Positions 43,087-52,093 of a stretch of DNA of 64,000 nt are shown here, one piece after another (positions within the stretch are counted from its first letter, which is position 1; each line of letters begins with the position of its first letter). The position numbers and the translations under genes are program-made. This DNA comes from Clostridiales bacterium (GTDB taxonomy: Bacteria > Bacillota > Clostridia > Lachnospirales > Lachnospiraceae), in assembly GCA_012839295.1 (NCBI GenBank), contig DUNO01000005.1:124001-188000 (forward strand), read 5' to 3'. The notes beneath the pieces were generated by a model that was given only the letters and a program-made list of their open reading frames with translations, searched no databases and was not told the DNA's origin.

Positions 43087-43920
43087 GTGGCAAACATTGC
43101 GCCCATCGATAAAATTCAGAATAATTACAATTCATTGTCCTCTGCTGAAAAAACGGTTGCAAATTATATATTGAAAAATCCTGATGAAGTAGTGAAATGT
43201 ACGATTAAGGAACTAGCTACTGCCAGTAATGTCAGTGAGGCTACTGTAGTCAGAATGTGCCAGCATTTAGGCTATAAGGGATATTGGTCATTTCGTATTT
43301 CACTGGCGGCGGAGAGAAATGACAGTGAAGCGAAGGTGAACCGGAACGAGGATGGCAGTTTTAACACGATTCTTCTGCGCTATGCAAAGATGATTGAAAA
43401 TCTGGCAGGCAATATTGATGAGAATAGTATGCGGATATGCAGTGAATTATTGCTTAATTGTGGATATGTACACATTATAGCAGGAGGAAACACAGGAACC
43501 CTTGGAGCCCATCTGGCTTTTCGCCTGGGACGTCTCGGAATAAGCTGCACACAGAATAATGTACCCGAGTACTATGTTAATAATATTAATTCGGCTAAAC
43601 CTGAGGATGTGGTGTTTGCAATCTCGAGGTCCGGTATAACAAAAGATGTGCTGAAAGGTATCGAGATGGCCAAGGAAAGAAATTTAAAAGTGGTGGCAAT
43701 AACAGCATATAAGGATTCCAGCATTGCCGAGCAGGCAGATATCGTCCTGGAATCAAAAGGGGATTTTACGCGCTTTGATTTTTACAAGGATTACAGCCAT
43801 GTGTGTGAGATGGCTGTGATTGATGCGCTTTGCGAGCTGATGCAGCAGTATGTGAATGAAAGGCCGGATAAGAAAGAACTTAATATGCTGGAATTTATAC
43901 TGTCAGATTCAAAAATTTAA
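43087..43920 (+). CDS. RpiR-family transcriptional regulator
   Basis: A 277-residue regulator: N-terminal HTH (about 1-77, KELATASNVSEATVVRMCQHLGYKGY) and a SIS domain (about 110-255, IIAGGNTGTLGAHLAFRLG) that binds a sugar phosphate. Start GTG 43087 after AAAGGGGG. It is the last gene of the sugar operon and its probable regulator through the palindromes at 36413-36456. The SIS ligand may be a substrate of the kinase or aldolases. Confidence 0.9.
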   Translation: MANIAPIDKIQNNYNSLSSAEKTVANYILKNPDEVVKCTIKELATASNVSEATVVRMCQHLGYKGYWSFRISLAAERNDSEAKVNRNEDGSFNTILLRYAKMIENLAGNIDENSMRICSELLLNCGYVHIIAGGNTGTLGAHLAFRLGRLGISCTQNNVPEYYVNNINSAKPEDVVFAISRSGITKDVLKGIEMAKERNLKVVAITAYKDSSIAEQADIVLESKGDFTRFDFYKDYSHVCEMAVIDALCELMQQYVNERPDKKELNMLEFILSDSKI

Positions 43921-43994
43921 ATAGGAGGCAGCAAAGTAAAGAGAATCCTTTGGTATTCTTTTTGCAATTCATTTAACGATTCTTTCTGCATAGG

Positions 43995-44020
43995 AATAAC
44001 CGCTTGACAAAGCGGTTATT
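43995..44020 (+). terminator. Hairpin after the RpiR gene, overlapping the proS promoter
   Basis: AATAACCGCTT (43995-44005) and AAGCGGTTATT (44010-44020) form a perfect 11-bp stem with a 4-base loop, with little T-run. It also contains the TTGACA of the T-box promoter at 44004. Confidence 0.55.
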
Positions 44021-44032
44021 CTAGCATAAAAT
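44004..44032 (+). promoter_or_regulatory. Promoter of the proS T-box
   Basis: Consensus TTGACA (44004-44009), exactly 17 bases, TAAAAT (44027-44032). Transcription would begin near 44039. Confidence 0.8.
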
Positions 44033-44038
44033 AAGGAC

Positions 44039-44320
44039 ATTATTCAAGTTAAAATAGTTCATTACAAATAGCGATGAAGAGAAATAGTAGGTAAACATCT
44101 TATCACAGAGAGAGAAGTCATGGTGGAAGCTTCTTATGTAGATTTTATCGAACCGGTCTTGGAGCCTTGTATGAAAGGATAGCAGGTTTTTAATGAGAGC
44201 CTTCCCCGAAATACAACGTAGAACCGGCGTTAACGGTAGTAAGAGAGCTGTCAGAGGACAGTTAATTAGGGTGGTACCGCCGAAGCGTTTCGGTCCCTTG
44301 TGGATCCGGAGGGCTTTTTT
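44039..44320 (+). promoter_or_regulatory. T-box riboswitch (proline) upstream of proS
   Basis: A tRNA-sensing leader. Stem I shows AGAGAGA at the AG bulge region and GGTGGAAGC in the distal loop. The 3' side of the specifier loop reads GAA-CCG, giving CCG (proline) at 44153-44155 as the probable specifier. The T-box itself, AATTAGGGTGGTACCGC, is at 44264-44280, and a terminator follows (44292-44320, with T-run 44315-44320). Uncharged tRNA-Pro would favour read-through into proS. Confidence 0.93.
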
Positions 44321-44366
44321 GTTGTCCAAAAACACACCGTATCGCCCTGCAAATAACTAGATGATA

Positions 44367-44475
44367 CTAGTGTATAACCAAATTGATAGCTGATCATGCC
44401 AACTTGGAATACAGAGCCAATGCCGCCGTAATCCAAATATAGTTTTGAGCAGTTATCAATTTGGAACCACACTAG
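44367..44475. repeat. Inverted-repeat element between T-box and proS
   Basis: Arms of 26 bp (44367-44392 and 44450-44475) pair with about five mismatches; CTAGTGT and CCAAATTGATA are the matched cores. The 109-bp unit has no coding capacity and lies after the T-box terminator and before the proS ribosome site. It is probably a non-autonomous insertion, and would fold in the proS leader. Confidence 0.6.
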
Positions 44476-44513
44476 AACCGGTTTATTAATTAAAAATAAA
44501 GGAGAATGATGTT

Positions 44514-45947
44514 ATGGCACAGGATAAGAAGTTAGTAGAGCAGATTACTTCCATGGACGTGGATTTTGCCCAGTGGTATACTGATGTTGTAAAAAAAGCA
44601 GAGCTGATTGATTACTCCAGCATCAGGGGATGTATGATCCTTAGACCGCTGGGCTATGCAATCTGGGAGAACATCCAGAGACAGATGGATGATAGATTTA
44701 AAGAGACAGGGGTAGAGAATGTATATCTGCCAATGTTCATTCCGGAGAGCTTACTGCAGAAGGAAAAGGATCATGTGGAAGGCTTTGCGCCGGAGGTTGC
44801 CTGGGTGACCCATGGCGGCGGGGAGAAGCTGCAGGAGAGAATGTGTGTCAGACCTACTTCCGAGACCCTGTTCTGTGACTTGTATTCAAAGATCATCCAG
44901 TCCCACAGGGATCTTCCAAAGCTGTATAACCAGTGGTGTTCCGTTGTCCGTTGGGAAAAGACCACAAGGCCTTTCCTGCGTTCTATGGAATTCTTATGGC
45001 AGGAGGGGCATACCGCCCATGCCACTGCTGAGGATGCAGAGGAAAGAACAATCCAGATGTTAAATGTGTATGCAGATTTCTGTGAACAGGTACTCGCGAT
45101 CCCTATGATCAAAGGGCGTAAATCTGAGAAAGAAAAGTTTGCAGGTGCCCATGCAACCTATACCATTGAAGCCTTAATGCATGACGGTAAAGCGCTTCAG
45201 TCCGGTACCAGCCATAACTTTGGTGACGGCTTTGCGAAGGCTTTCGGAATCCAATATACGGATAAGAATAATACACTCCAGTATGTCCATCAGACTTCCT
45301 GGGGTATGTCCACAAGAATCATCGGTGCCATTATCATGGTACATGGTGATGACAGCGGTCTGGTACTGCCTCCAAGAATTGCACCTACCCAGATTATGAT
45401 TATTCCTATTAACCAGAATAAAGATGGTGTGCTTGATAAAGCCTTTGAATTAAAGGAAAAATTAAGCGGCTTCAAGGTAAAAGTGGATAACTCCGACAAG
45501 AGTCCGGGCTGGAAGTTCAGCGAGCAGGAGATGCGCGGTGTTCCGGTCCGTATTGAAATCGGGCCGAAGGACATCGAAGCAAACCAGGCAGTTATCGTCC
45601 GCAGGGATACCCGCGAGAAGCTTGTCGTATCTCTTGACGATATCGTGGCAAAGGCCGGGGAAGTACTGGAAACCATGCAGTCCGATATGCTGGAAAGAGC
45701 AAGGAAGCATCGTGATTCCCATACCTATGTTGCTACCAGCATGGAGGAATTTGAGAAGATCATCGCTGAGAAGCCGGGCTTCGTTAAGGCTATGTGGTGC
45801 CAGGATGAGGCCTGCGAGAAGGAAATCAAGGAAAAGACCGGCGCAACCTCCCGCTGTATGCCGTTCGAGCAGGAACAGCTCGCAGAAACCTGCGTGTGCT
45901 GCGGAAAGCCTGCGAAGGTAATGACTTATTGGGGTAAGGCGTACTAA
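44514..45947 (+). CDS. proS: Prolyl-tRNA synthetase, short archaeal/eukaryote type
   Basis: A 477-residue class II synthetase that charges tRNA-Pro. It lacks the editing insertion of the longer bacterial form and carries the C-terminal zinc-like segment with CQDEAC, then C and CVCC (about 430-465). Motif 2 region [27 protein letters not shown] and motif 3 [17 protein letters not shown] are clear. ATG 44514 is preceded by AAAGGAGAATG. The proline T-box upstream matches the specificity. Confidence 0.95.
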   Translation: MAQDKKLVEQITSMDVDFAQWYTDVVKKAELIDYSSIRGCMILRPLGYAIWENIQRQMDDRFKETGVENVYLPMFIPESLLQKEKDHVEGFAPEVAWVTHGGGEKLQERMCVRPTSETLFCDLYSKIIQSHRDLPKLYNQWCSVVRWEKTTRPFLRSMEFLWQEGHTAHATAEDAEERTIQMLNVYADFCEQVLAIPMIKGRKSEKEKFAGAHATYTIEALMHDGKALQSGTSHNFGDGFAKAFGIQYTDKNNTLQYVHQTSWGMSTRIIGAIIMVHGDDSGLVLPPRIAPTQIMIIPINQNKDGVLDKAFELKEKLSGFKVKVDNSDKSPGWKFSEQEMRGVPVRIEIGPKDIEANQAVIVRRDTREKLVVSLDDIVAKAGEVLETMQSDMLERARKHRDSHTYVATSMEEFEKIIAEKPGFVKAMWCQDEACEKEIKEKTGATSRCMPFEQEQLAETCVCCGKPAKVMTYWGKAY

Positions 45948-46030
45948 TAGTAGGGAAATAGAAAGTGGCCAGGTAGTTTGCTGGTTATACTAATGCCGGA
46001 ACTAATAGAAAATATAATATTACTATAACA

Positions 46031-46088
46031 ATATAGAGGTACTGACAATACGTGGATCTGGTGAAGGGTATTGTCAGTGCCTCTATAT
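46031..46088 (+). terminator. Long hairpin after proS
   Basis: Arms of 21 bp (46031-46051 and 46068-46088) pair with one wobble and a 16-base loop. There is no clear T-run, so it may stabilise the 3' end rather than terminate. Confidence 0.5.
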
Positions 46089-46159
46089 ATTTGCACATAG
46101 AATTACTAGGTGCCAAACCCGGTTTTTCCCATATAAGGTATATTTCGGGTTTGTATAAG

Positions 46160-46188
46160 TTGTCAGGTATATTGTAGTATGTTAAAAT
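46160..46188 (+). promoter_or_regulatory. Promoter of the putative toxin mRNA
   Basis: TTGTCA (46160-46165), exactly 17 bases, TAAAAT (46183-46188). Confidence 0.6.
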
Positions 46189-46255
46189 GACTTCATGGAA
46201 CAATCGTGTTATAGGGTGTGTTGACCTTCATTCTTTAGGAATGGGGGTGGTGCCT

Positions 46256-46345
46256 ATGAAAAATCATTTTGATTTTAAGGATTTATTGACCTTTGGTCTT
46301 TTCCTTTTGGCATTGCTTACATTCGTTTTTACGTTTTGTAAGTAG
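46256..46345 (+). CDS. Putative holin-like type I toxin
   Basis: A 29-residue peptide: a charged start (MKNHFDFKDLL), one hydrophobic helix (TFGLFLLALLTFVFTF) and a final CK. Length and FGLFLLALLTF-like core match the putative holin-like toxin family found in Firmicutes. ATG 46256 is behind GGGGGTGG. A divergent promoter and shared hairpin downstream provide an antisense RNA, the expected antitoxin of a type I system. Membrane damage is the family's presumed action; nothing here shows activity. Confidence 0.68.
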   Translation: MKNHFDFKDLLTFGLFLLALLTFVFTFCK

Positions 46346-46359
46346 CTATACATAGCAAA

Positions 46360-46456
46360 ACCACCCTGATACTTTGACCGGTAGCGGGTGGCTCTTTGCT
46401 TTTCGTTTAAATTGATATATGGTCAACTCACCTGTGTGGGCGGTTGTTCCTTTTCT
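46360..46456 (-). ncRNA. Predicted antisense RNA antitoxin
   Basis: A minus-strand promoter (TTGATT, read from plus positions 46486-46491; 17 bases; TATAAT from 46463-46468) would start an RNA near 46456 that runs towards the toxin. The hairpin at 46361-46391 (CCACCC with GGGTGG) can end transcripts in both directions, so the two RNAs overlap at their 3' ends, as in type I toxin-antitoxin pairs. Confidence 0.6.
46361..46400. terminator. Bidirectional terminator of the toxin pair
   Basis: CCACCC (46361-46366) pairs with GGGTGG (46386-46391) with further pairs inside. T-rich sequence follows on the + side (TCTTTGCTTTT) and TTTTGC on the - side. Confidence 0.6.
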
Positions 46457-46590
46457 AATCGTATTATAGCATGTCGTACATGTAAAATCAATATTTGTTT
46501 TAGTGTAAAACTTAAGCGTACAACTTAAAGATAATGATTAGTGGGGGGTAAGACATACTAATTTAACATAATATTATCGATATGGGCAAT

Positions 46591-46638
46591 GCATTCATGA
46601 TACTCAGGCAAAAAGCTTGTTATCGTGGGTGCTTTTTT
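46591..46638 (+). terminator. Intrinsic terminator before regulator of locus 2
   Basis: GCATTCATGATA (46591-46602) pairs with TATCGTGGGTGC (46621-46632) with wobbles, followed by TTTTTT (46633-46638). No gene ends just upstream, so it may end an unseen short transcript or attenuate the regulator gene. Confidence 0.6.
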
Positions 46639-46693
46639 ATAATTGCAATGAAATTAATGAAGTGTTAGGATATATTGTGGAAGGAGGATGGCA

Positions 46694-47401
46694 ATGGTTC
46701 GGATTGCAATTGTTGAAGATGATAAAAATTATCAGGAACAAATAGTAGAATATTTAAACAGATATCAAAAAGAATTTTCCGTCCAGATTGAAAGCTCCTC
46801 CTTTGAAGACGGGAAAATGCTTATTGAAAACTATAGACCCTACTACGACATCATACTGATGGACATCGAGATGCCAAATATGGACGGGATGACTGCTGCA
46901 AAAAAAATCCGTGGAATTGATTCGGAGGTAATTATCATATTCATAACCAATATGGCCAAATATGCAATCAAGGGCTATGAGGTAAATGCCCTGGATTTTG
47001 TATTAAAGCCCATTAATTATTTTCTCTTCTCTTTAAAAATGGACAACGCACTAAAGATGATTAAGCGTAAAGAGGGAAAAAGTATTCTGCTTACTGCGGA
47101 GAATGCCATTAAAAAGGTAAGCACATCGGATATTTACTATATTGAGGTTATGAGGCATGATCTGTATTACCACACGATTGACGGATTAATAAAACAGCAG
47201 GGTACCCTAAAGGACGTTGAAAAGATTTTAACCGGGGAACCATTTAAACGGTGCAACAACTGCTACCTGGTTAATTTAAAATACGTGTCAGGCATTATGC
47301 AAAATACAGTAATAGTAGCCGGTGAAGCCTTGCAGATGAGCCGCCCGAAGAAGAAGGAATTCATGCAGGCAGTCGCGGATTATATAGGAGGAATCAGATA
47401 A
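46694..47401 (+). CDS. LytTR response regulator, glycosidase locus 2
   Basis: A 235-residue regulator closely related to the one at 22202: acidic ED at 8-9, phospho-acceptor D57 in DIILMDIEM, then a LytTR domain (about 135-230, FKRCNNCYLVNLKYV). ATG 46694 is six bases behind AAGGAGG; the ATG at 46688 abuts that site. The kinase gene starts on its stop codon. It is a candidate binder of the 48-bp sequences at 48713 and 52094. Confidence 0.9.
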   Translation: MVRIAIVEDDKNYQEQIVEYLNRYQKEFSVQIESSSFEDGKMLIENYRPYYDIILMDIEMPNMDGMTAAKKIRGIDSEVIIIFITNMAKYAIKGYEVNALDFVLKPINYFLFSLKMDNALKMIKRKEGKSILLTAENAIKKVSTSDIYYIEVMRHDLYYHTIDGLIKQQGTLKDVEKILTGEPFKRCNNCYLVNLKYVSGIMQNTVIVAGEALQMSRPKKKEFMQAVADYIGGIR

Positions 47402-48687
47402 TGTTTGGATATGAGTTTTTGGAAGGGGCTAATTACATGCTTGAGCTTTTTGCTGCCTGCAGCATGTTTATCTTTCTCCTGGAGAAAAGGCCTAAATTCT
47501 GGCTCCGTTATATTGGCGCGACAAGCTTTGGCCTGGTGTTGGCAGGACTCATATGGGAGAAATTCCAATTACCCACCTTAACAGCCTTTTCATTCCTTTT
47601 TTGGGCAGTCTTCTTTGTCTTTTGCATACCGTACCTATGGTTTTGCAGCTCCTTGACCTTATCGGAAGCCGTATACTGTGCGATCTGTGGATTTGCGGTA
47701 CAGCACTTTGCCTCAGAGGGCTGCCTGCTTTTTAAGCTGGTGTTTGGTAACGTGAAATGGATCCTGGTTGCCTATGCCCTGATTTATGTAGCAGTTTACG
47801 TACTATTTTATCATGTAGCAGTTAAAAGGCTGGTGGAGAATGGAAAGGTTGACTTTAGGGTAAAGAAATCAGCCCTGTCCTTGATCTCAATTATACTGAT
47901 TGTCCTGATCCTCAGCGTGATTAAGAAGCATTTTTATACCGAGGGAACAAAATATCTTGGCATGGTATGCCAAATTTATGATATGTTCAGCTGTGCCTTT
48001 ATCCTCTGGGTGCAGGTAAGCCAGAAGGAAGCCCTACATTTGCAGCATGAGCTGGATTTTATGGATTATATGTGGCACCAGCAGCAGGACCAGTATCAGC
48101 TTACCCAGGAAAATATCGATATCATCAACAGGAAATGCCACGACTTAAAGCATCAGGTCAGGGCATTGGGCAAAATGCAGAACGGCGCCCAGAAGGAGGC
48201 TTTCATCAGCAATATTGAGGACGCAATCATGATATATGATTCCTCCGTGGATACAGGGAATAAGGCACTTGATACGGTAATCATGGAAAAGAGCCTGTTC
48301 TGTAAGGAGCATGGGATTACCCTATCCTGTATTGCGGACGGCTCAAAGCTGGATTTTATGGATATTATTGATCTGTACACTGTATTCGGCAATGCGCTGG
48401 ACAACGCCATTGAAGGCGTGGATAAGCTTTTGGATGCTGAGAAGAAGGTAATTGTCGTAAAAGTATTTACGAAGGATGAGCTGCTGATGATCCAGGTTGA
48501 GAATTATTTTGACAGCGAGCTGGTTTTCCAAAATGACCTTCCCCTTACGACGAAGGAGGAGAAATATTTCCACGGATATGGTATGAAGAGTATCCAGTAT
48601 ACGGTCCATAAATATAATGGATGTATTACTATTAACTCAGAGCGGGGGCTGTTCCGGCTCCAGATTCTAATCCCCCTGCAGAAATGA
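47401..48687 (+). CDS. GHKL sensor kinase, glycosidase locus 2
   Basis: A 428-residue kinase with about six helices (1-200), H247 in NRKCHDLKHQ, and a GHKL domain (VFGNALDNAIEGV, KYFHGYGMKSIQYTVHKY). It overlaps the regulator by one base. It is the counterpart of the kinase at 22909. Confidence 0.9.
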   Translation: MFGYEFLEGANYMLELFAACSMFIFLLEKRPKFWLRYIGATSFGLVLAGLIWEKFQLPTLTAFSFLFWAVFFVFCIPYLWFCSSLTLSEAVYCAICGFAVQHFASEGCLLFKLVFGNVKWILVAYALIYVAVYVLFYHVAVKRLVENGKVDFRVKKSALSLISIILIVLILSVIKKHFYTEGTKYLGMVCQIYDMFSCAFILWVQVSQKEALHLQHELDFMDYMWHQQQDQYQLTQENIDIINRKCHDLKHQVRALGKMQNGAQKEAFISNIEDAIMIYDSSVDTGNKALDTVIMEKSLFCKEHGITLSCIADGSKLDFMDIIDLYTVFGNALDNAIEGVDKLLDAEKKVIVVKVFTKDELLMIQVENYFDSELVFQNDLPLTTKEEKYFHGYGMKSIQYTVHKYNGCITINSERGLFRLQILIPLQK

Positions 48688-48712
48688 TAGCTGCCGGTAC
48701 CGGGGGTGAGCT

Positions 48713-48760
48713 GCAGGTTATGTAGCCTAAAATGACAGCCTGTGCTCAGGCTATAGAAAA
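48713..48760 (+). promoter_or_regulatory. Conserved 48-bp element, copy A
   Basis: Begins GCAGGTTATGTAGCC and continues AAAATGACAG to GCTAT. It is about 85 percent identical to copy B at 52094-52141. It lies upstream of the GH2 gene as copy B lies upstream of the GH3 gene. Probably a regulator binding site, with the LytTR regulator at 46694 the first suspect; the consensus LytTR repeat is not clearly present. Confidence 0.55.
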
Positions 48761-48779
48761 AAAATAATGGTTATTATAT

Positions 48780-48829
48780 ACTTTCACCAACAGCCGCTGA
48801 TCCATAGCCGCTGACGGTGGAAGTTTTTT
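48780..48829 (+). terminator. Terminator after the locus-2 kinase
   Basis: ACTTTCACC (48780-48788) pairs with GGTGGAAGT (48816-48824) and CAGC with GCTG inside; TTTTTT follows. It lies between element A and the GH2 gene. Confidence 0.75.
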
Positions 48830-48891
48830 ATTCATGACAGAATGGGCCAGTTTATTGATTCATCCTGTTTAAATAGGATTAGGAGAATGAG

Positions 48892-51372
48892 ATGAAGTGC
48901 ATTGATTTTAATGAGAAATGGAGATTTAGACGTTTAGATCAGGAAATAATAGAGCAGAAAGCAGCACAGGAACCGATAAAGCAGGAATTGATAAAACAAA
49001 AATTACAAAACCAGGAGTTAAAAGGGCAGGAGGTGAACCTCCCCCATGATGCCATGCTGTCAGAAAGCCGCTCTGAGGCAAATCCGGGGGGAGGTAACAT
49101 CTGCTATTTTGATGGCGGGGATTACCTTTACTCAAAAGCTTTTTTTGTACCGGAGGACTATAGGGATAAGGCGGTGATCTTTGAATTTGAGGGCGTTTAC
49201 CGCAATGCGGAGATTTTTATTAACCAGGAAAAAGCGGCCTACCGTCCTTATGGATATACGAATTTCTATGTCGGGGCTGACAGGTTCCTAAAGTATGGGG
49301 AGGAGAATATAATCCAGGTTATCGCCCATAATTTAGACCAGCCAAACAGCCGCTGGTATACCGGATCAGGAATTTACCGGCCGGTGCATATGTATGTTGC
49401 AGATAAGGAGCACCTTCTGCTGAATGGTGTCAAAATTAATACCCTTAGCATAGAGCCGGCAGTTATTTCAGTTGAGGTAGGAACATCAGCGGCCGGGGAA
49501 GTTAAAGCTGAGATCTTTGATGGGAGCAGGCTGGTTGCGGCCATGGCTGCCGGGACAAAGGGCAAGACCACTATGAAGCTTGAGGTTCCCCAGGCTAAGC
49601 TATGGAGCCCGGAACAGCCGAACCTATATCAATGCAGGATTACCTTTGGCACGGATACGGTAGAGGAGACCTTCGGGATCCGTACTTTGGGCTGGAATGA
49701 TAAGGAGGGCTTTTCCATCAACGGCAAAAGGGTAATCCTGCGTGGAGCCTGTATCCACCATGATAATGGCCTCCTTGGAGCCTGCTGTTATCCGGAAGCG
49801 GAGGAAAGGAAAGTGAGGCTCCTGAAGGAAAATGGGTATAATGCAATCCGTTCAGCCCATAACCCATGCTCAAAGGCGCTGTTAAATGCCTGCGACAGGC
49901 TGGGAATGCTGGTCATGGACGAATATGTTGATGTTTGGTACATCCATAAGACGGAATATGATTACGCCGGCTACCTCGCCGACTGGTGGCGTGAGGATTT
50001 AAAGGACATGGTGGAGAAGGATTATAACCATCCCTGTGTCGTGATGTATTCCACCGGTAACGAGGTATCGGAGACAGCCCAGGAGCGCGGTATCAGGTTC
50101 ACAGGCCAGATGACGGACTATCTGCATCAGATGGATCCTTCCCGTCCCGTAACCTGTGGGGTAAATATTTTCTTTAACTTCCTAAGCTCCATCGGTTTTG
50201 GGGTTTACAGTGATGAAAAGGCAAAGAAAAATGCCCAAAAAGTGGTAAAGAAGGGCGAAGAGCTCCGCAAGGGGAAAAAGAAGCATAAGCCGGTGGGCAG
50301 TGAGTTCTACAACACCTTGGCAGGCCTGCTCGGAGATAAGACGATGAAAATAGGAGCTACCTTTTATGGCTGTGATGTCAAGACCCGGGATGCCTATGCC
50401 AATATGGATATCGCAGGCTATAACTATGGAATTCTAAGATATAGGCACGACCTGAAAAAATATCCGGGTAGACTGATCCTTGGCAGTGAGACCTTTTGTA
50501 AGGATGCTTATACCTTCTGGGAGCTGGCAAAGAAAAACCCGAGGATCATCGGGGATTTTGTATGGGCAGGAATGGACTATCTGGGGGAGGTAGGTATTGG
50601 AGCCTGGGTCTATGAGGACTATGCGCCAAAGGCCGCGCCCCGGGAAGGATGGCTGACTGCAGGCAGCGGAAGGATAGATATCACAGGAAAACCCCTCGGG
50701 GAGGCTGCTTATACGAAGACGGCCTTTGGACTTACAGACCGGCCAACCATAGCGGTACGTCCGGTATATGGGAAGGGGAAGCACTCACCCTCTGCATGGA
50801 AGATGACTGACGCAATGGAAAGCTGGTCCTGGGAGGGCAGGGAAGGGGAGAAGGCTGTTATCGAAGTGTATGCGAGGGCCTATGGGGCCGCCCTGTTCCT
50901 TAACGGGAAATGCATAGGGAGGAAGAAATTCAGAAAGGACTGCGCAGTACATTTCCAAACAAAATATGAACCCGGTGAATTAACGGCAGTCGCATATGAC
51001 GCGGAAGGAAATGAAATGTCACGCTCATCCCTGAGGACGGCGGGAAAGGAGACGCTTATAAGCATTATTCCGGAAACGGAAGCCGTAAAGAAAAAGGGGC
51101 TTTGCTATGTGAGGCTCCAATACACCGACCGGGAAGGAATATTAAAGCCAACGCAAAGAAACCGGCTTCATGTGGCTGTTAGCGGAGGAGCACTTTTGGG
51201 TCTGGGAAATGCATGCTCCTATAATCCGGAGGGATATTTAAAAGAAACTACGGATACGTATTACGGGGAAGCCCTTGCTGTTATTAAAGCAGGAAACGCT
51301 GGTTCCGTAGCTATCCAGGTTACGGATGGAAAATACAGCAACAGCATAAAAATCCCGATCGTGGAGAATTAA
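48892..51372 (+). CDS. GH2 glycoside hydrolase
   Basis: An 826-residue family 2 enzyme (beta-galactosidase/glucuronidase/mannosidase superfamily): sugar-binding domain, immunoglobulin-like domain, TIM barrel with acid/base E391 in STGNEV and nucleophile E533 in LGSETF, then C-terminal beta domains. There is no signal peptide, so it is cytoplasmic. Residues about 17-47 are an unusual Gln/Glu/Lys-rich insertion (repeated QE, KQEL and QEL units) just before the conserved LPHDAM motif. Exact specificity is open. The adjacent surface GH3 may supply its substrate. Confidence 0.85.
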   Translation: MKCIDFNEKWRFRRLDQEIIEQKAAQEPIKQELIKQKLQNQELKGQEVNLPHDAMLSESRSEANPGGGNICYFDGGDYLYSKAFFVPEDYRDKAVIFEFEGVYRNAEIFINQEKAAYRPYGYTNFYVGADRFLKYGEENIIQVIAHNLDQPNSRWYTGSGIYRPVHMYVADKEHLLLNGVKINTLSIEPAVISVEVGTSAAGEVKAEIFDGSRLVAAMAAGTKGKTTMKLEVPQAKLWSPEQPNLYQCRITFGTDTVEETFGIRTLGWNDKEGFSINGKRVILRGACIHHDNGLLGACCYPEAEERKVRLLKENGYNAIRSAHNPCSKALLNACDRLGMLVMDEYVDVWYIHKTEYDYAGYLADWWREDLKDMVEKDYNHPCVVMYSTGNEVSETAQERGIRFTGQMTDYLHQMDPSRPVTCGVNIFFNFLSSIGFGVYSDEKAKKNAQKVVKKGEELRKGKKKHKPVGSEFYNTLAGLLGDKTMKIGATFYGCDVKTRDAYANMDIAGYNYGILRYRHDLKKYPGRLILGSETFCKDAYTFWELAKKNPRIIGDFVWAGMDYLGEVGIGAWVYEDYAPKAAPREGWLTAGSGRIDITGKPLGEAAYTKTAFGLTDRPTIAVRPVYGKGKHSPSAWKMTDAMESWSWEGREGEKAVIEVYARAYGAALFLNGKCIGRKKFRKDCAVHFQTKYEPGELTAVAYDAEGNEMSRSSLRTAGKETLISIIPETEAVKKKGLCYVRLQYTDREGILKPTQRNRLHVAVSGGALLGLGNACSYNPEGYLKETTDTYYGEALAVIKAGNAGSVAIQVTDGKYSNSIKIPIVEN

Positions 51373-51435
51373 CAGGCAGAATTGTTAGTATAAAGAAACA
51401 GCCTGGTTCCTAATATTAATTATGAGGAGGAAGAG

Positions 51436-51486
51436 ATGGTAAAGATGAAAAGAAAAATTGTATCTAAAAGCGGTGCGGAAAAATGA
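51436..51486 (+). CDS. 16-residue ORF overlapping the GtrA-like gene
   Basis: ATG 51436, behind a strong GAGGAGGAAGAG, encodes MVKMKRKIVSKSGAEK and stops at 51484-51486, overlapping the next start by ATGA. The larger gene has no good site of its own, so reinitiation after this small ORF is the likely way it is translated. Confidence 0.45.
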   Translation: MVKMKRKIVSKSGAEK

Positions 51487-52079
51487 ACATAAATATCAAA
51501 ATAAAAAAACTGTGGCAGCAATTCGAGAAAAAGCATCCATCTGTGGCTGAATTCATTGTTTTCTTTGTACTATCCAATGCCATAACAGTGGTACAGCTGG
51601 TGCTTATGCCGGTATTTAAAGGGATTTTTGTAAAGACAAGGCTTGTTGATATCAGTTTCCAGGTATTGCAGGCAGGACATAATTTTGGAGGAAGCCCCTA
51701 TTATATCTTCGATTATCCGGCGGGAGCCCTGGGGGAGGGCGGCGGAGGCGGGCTGGCATATTTTCTGGCAGTACAGCTGACGCTGGCGATTGCCCAGGTA
51801 ATTAATTTCTTTGCACAAAGAAATGTAACCTTCAAATCCAATGGAGATATAAAAAAGGCCGCCTTTTGGTATGTTATTGCATTTGTCCTCATTACCTTGG
51901 GTGCAGCAGCCCTGCAGGGAGTTTATAAAGCCCCTGTCTACCGTCTGCTGATCAATACCTGGGGTATGGGAAAGGCAGGGGAAACAATAGCGGATGTGGT
52001 ATCGATGCTCATCAACTGTGCCCTTTCCTTCTGGGTGTACTTTCCGATCCTGAAGATTATTTTTAAGAAGCAGGAATAA
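51483..52079 (+). CDS. GtrA-like membrane protein
   Basis: A 198-residue protein with four helices. NFFAQRNVTFKSN matches the loop signature of the GtrA family, which includes flippase-like proteins for lipid-linked sugars. A long glycine-rich loop (GALGEGGGGGLAY) is unusual. Located between the GH2 and GH3 genes; its role there is unknown. Its start overlaps a tiny ORF. Confidence 0.7.
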   Translation: MNINIKIKKLWQQFEKKHPSVAEFIVFFVLSNAITVVQLVLMPVFKGIFVKTRLVDISFQVLQAGHNFGGSPYYIFDYPAGALGEGGGGGLAYFLAVQLTLAIAQVINFFAQRNVTFKSNGDIKKAAFWYVIAFVLITLGAAALQGVYKAPVYRLLINTWGMGKAGETIADVVSMLINCALSFWVYFPILKIIFKKQE

Positions 52080-52093
52080 GGACAAGGCAAGCA

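Noticed and set aside
46051-46060. Another copy of the 4606 palindrome (GTGGATCTGG)
   Set aside because: Only ten bases match and they fall in the loop of an unrelated hairpin; chance is sufficient.
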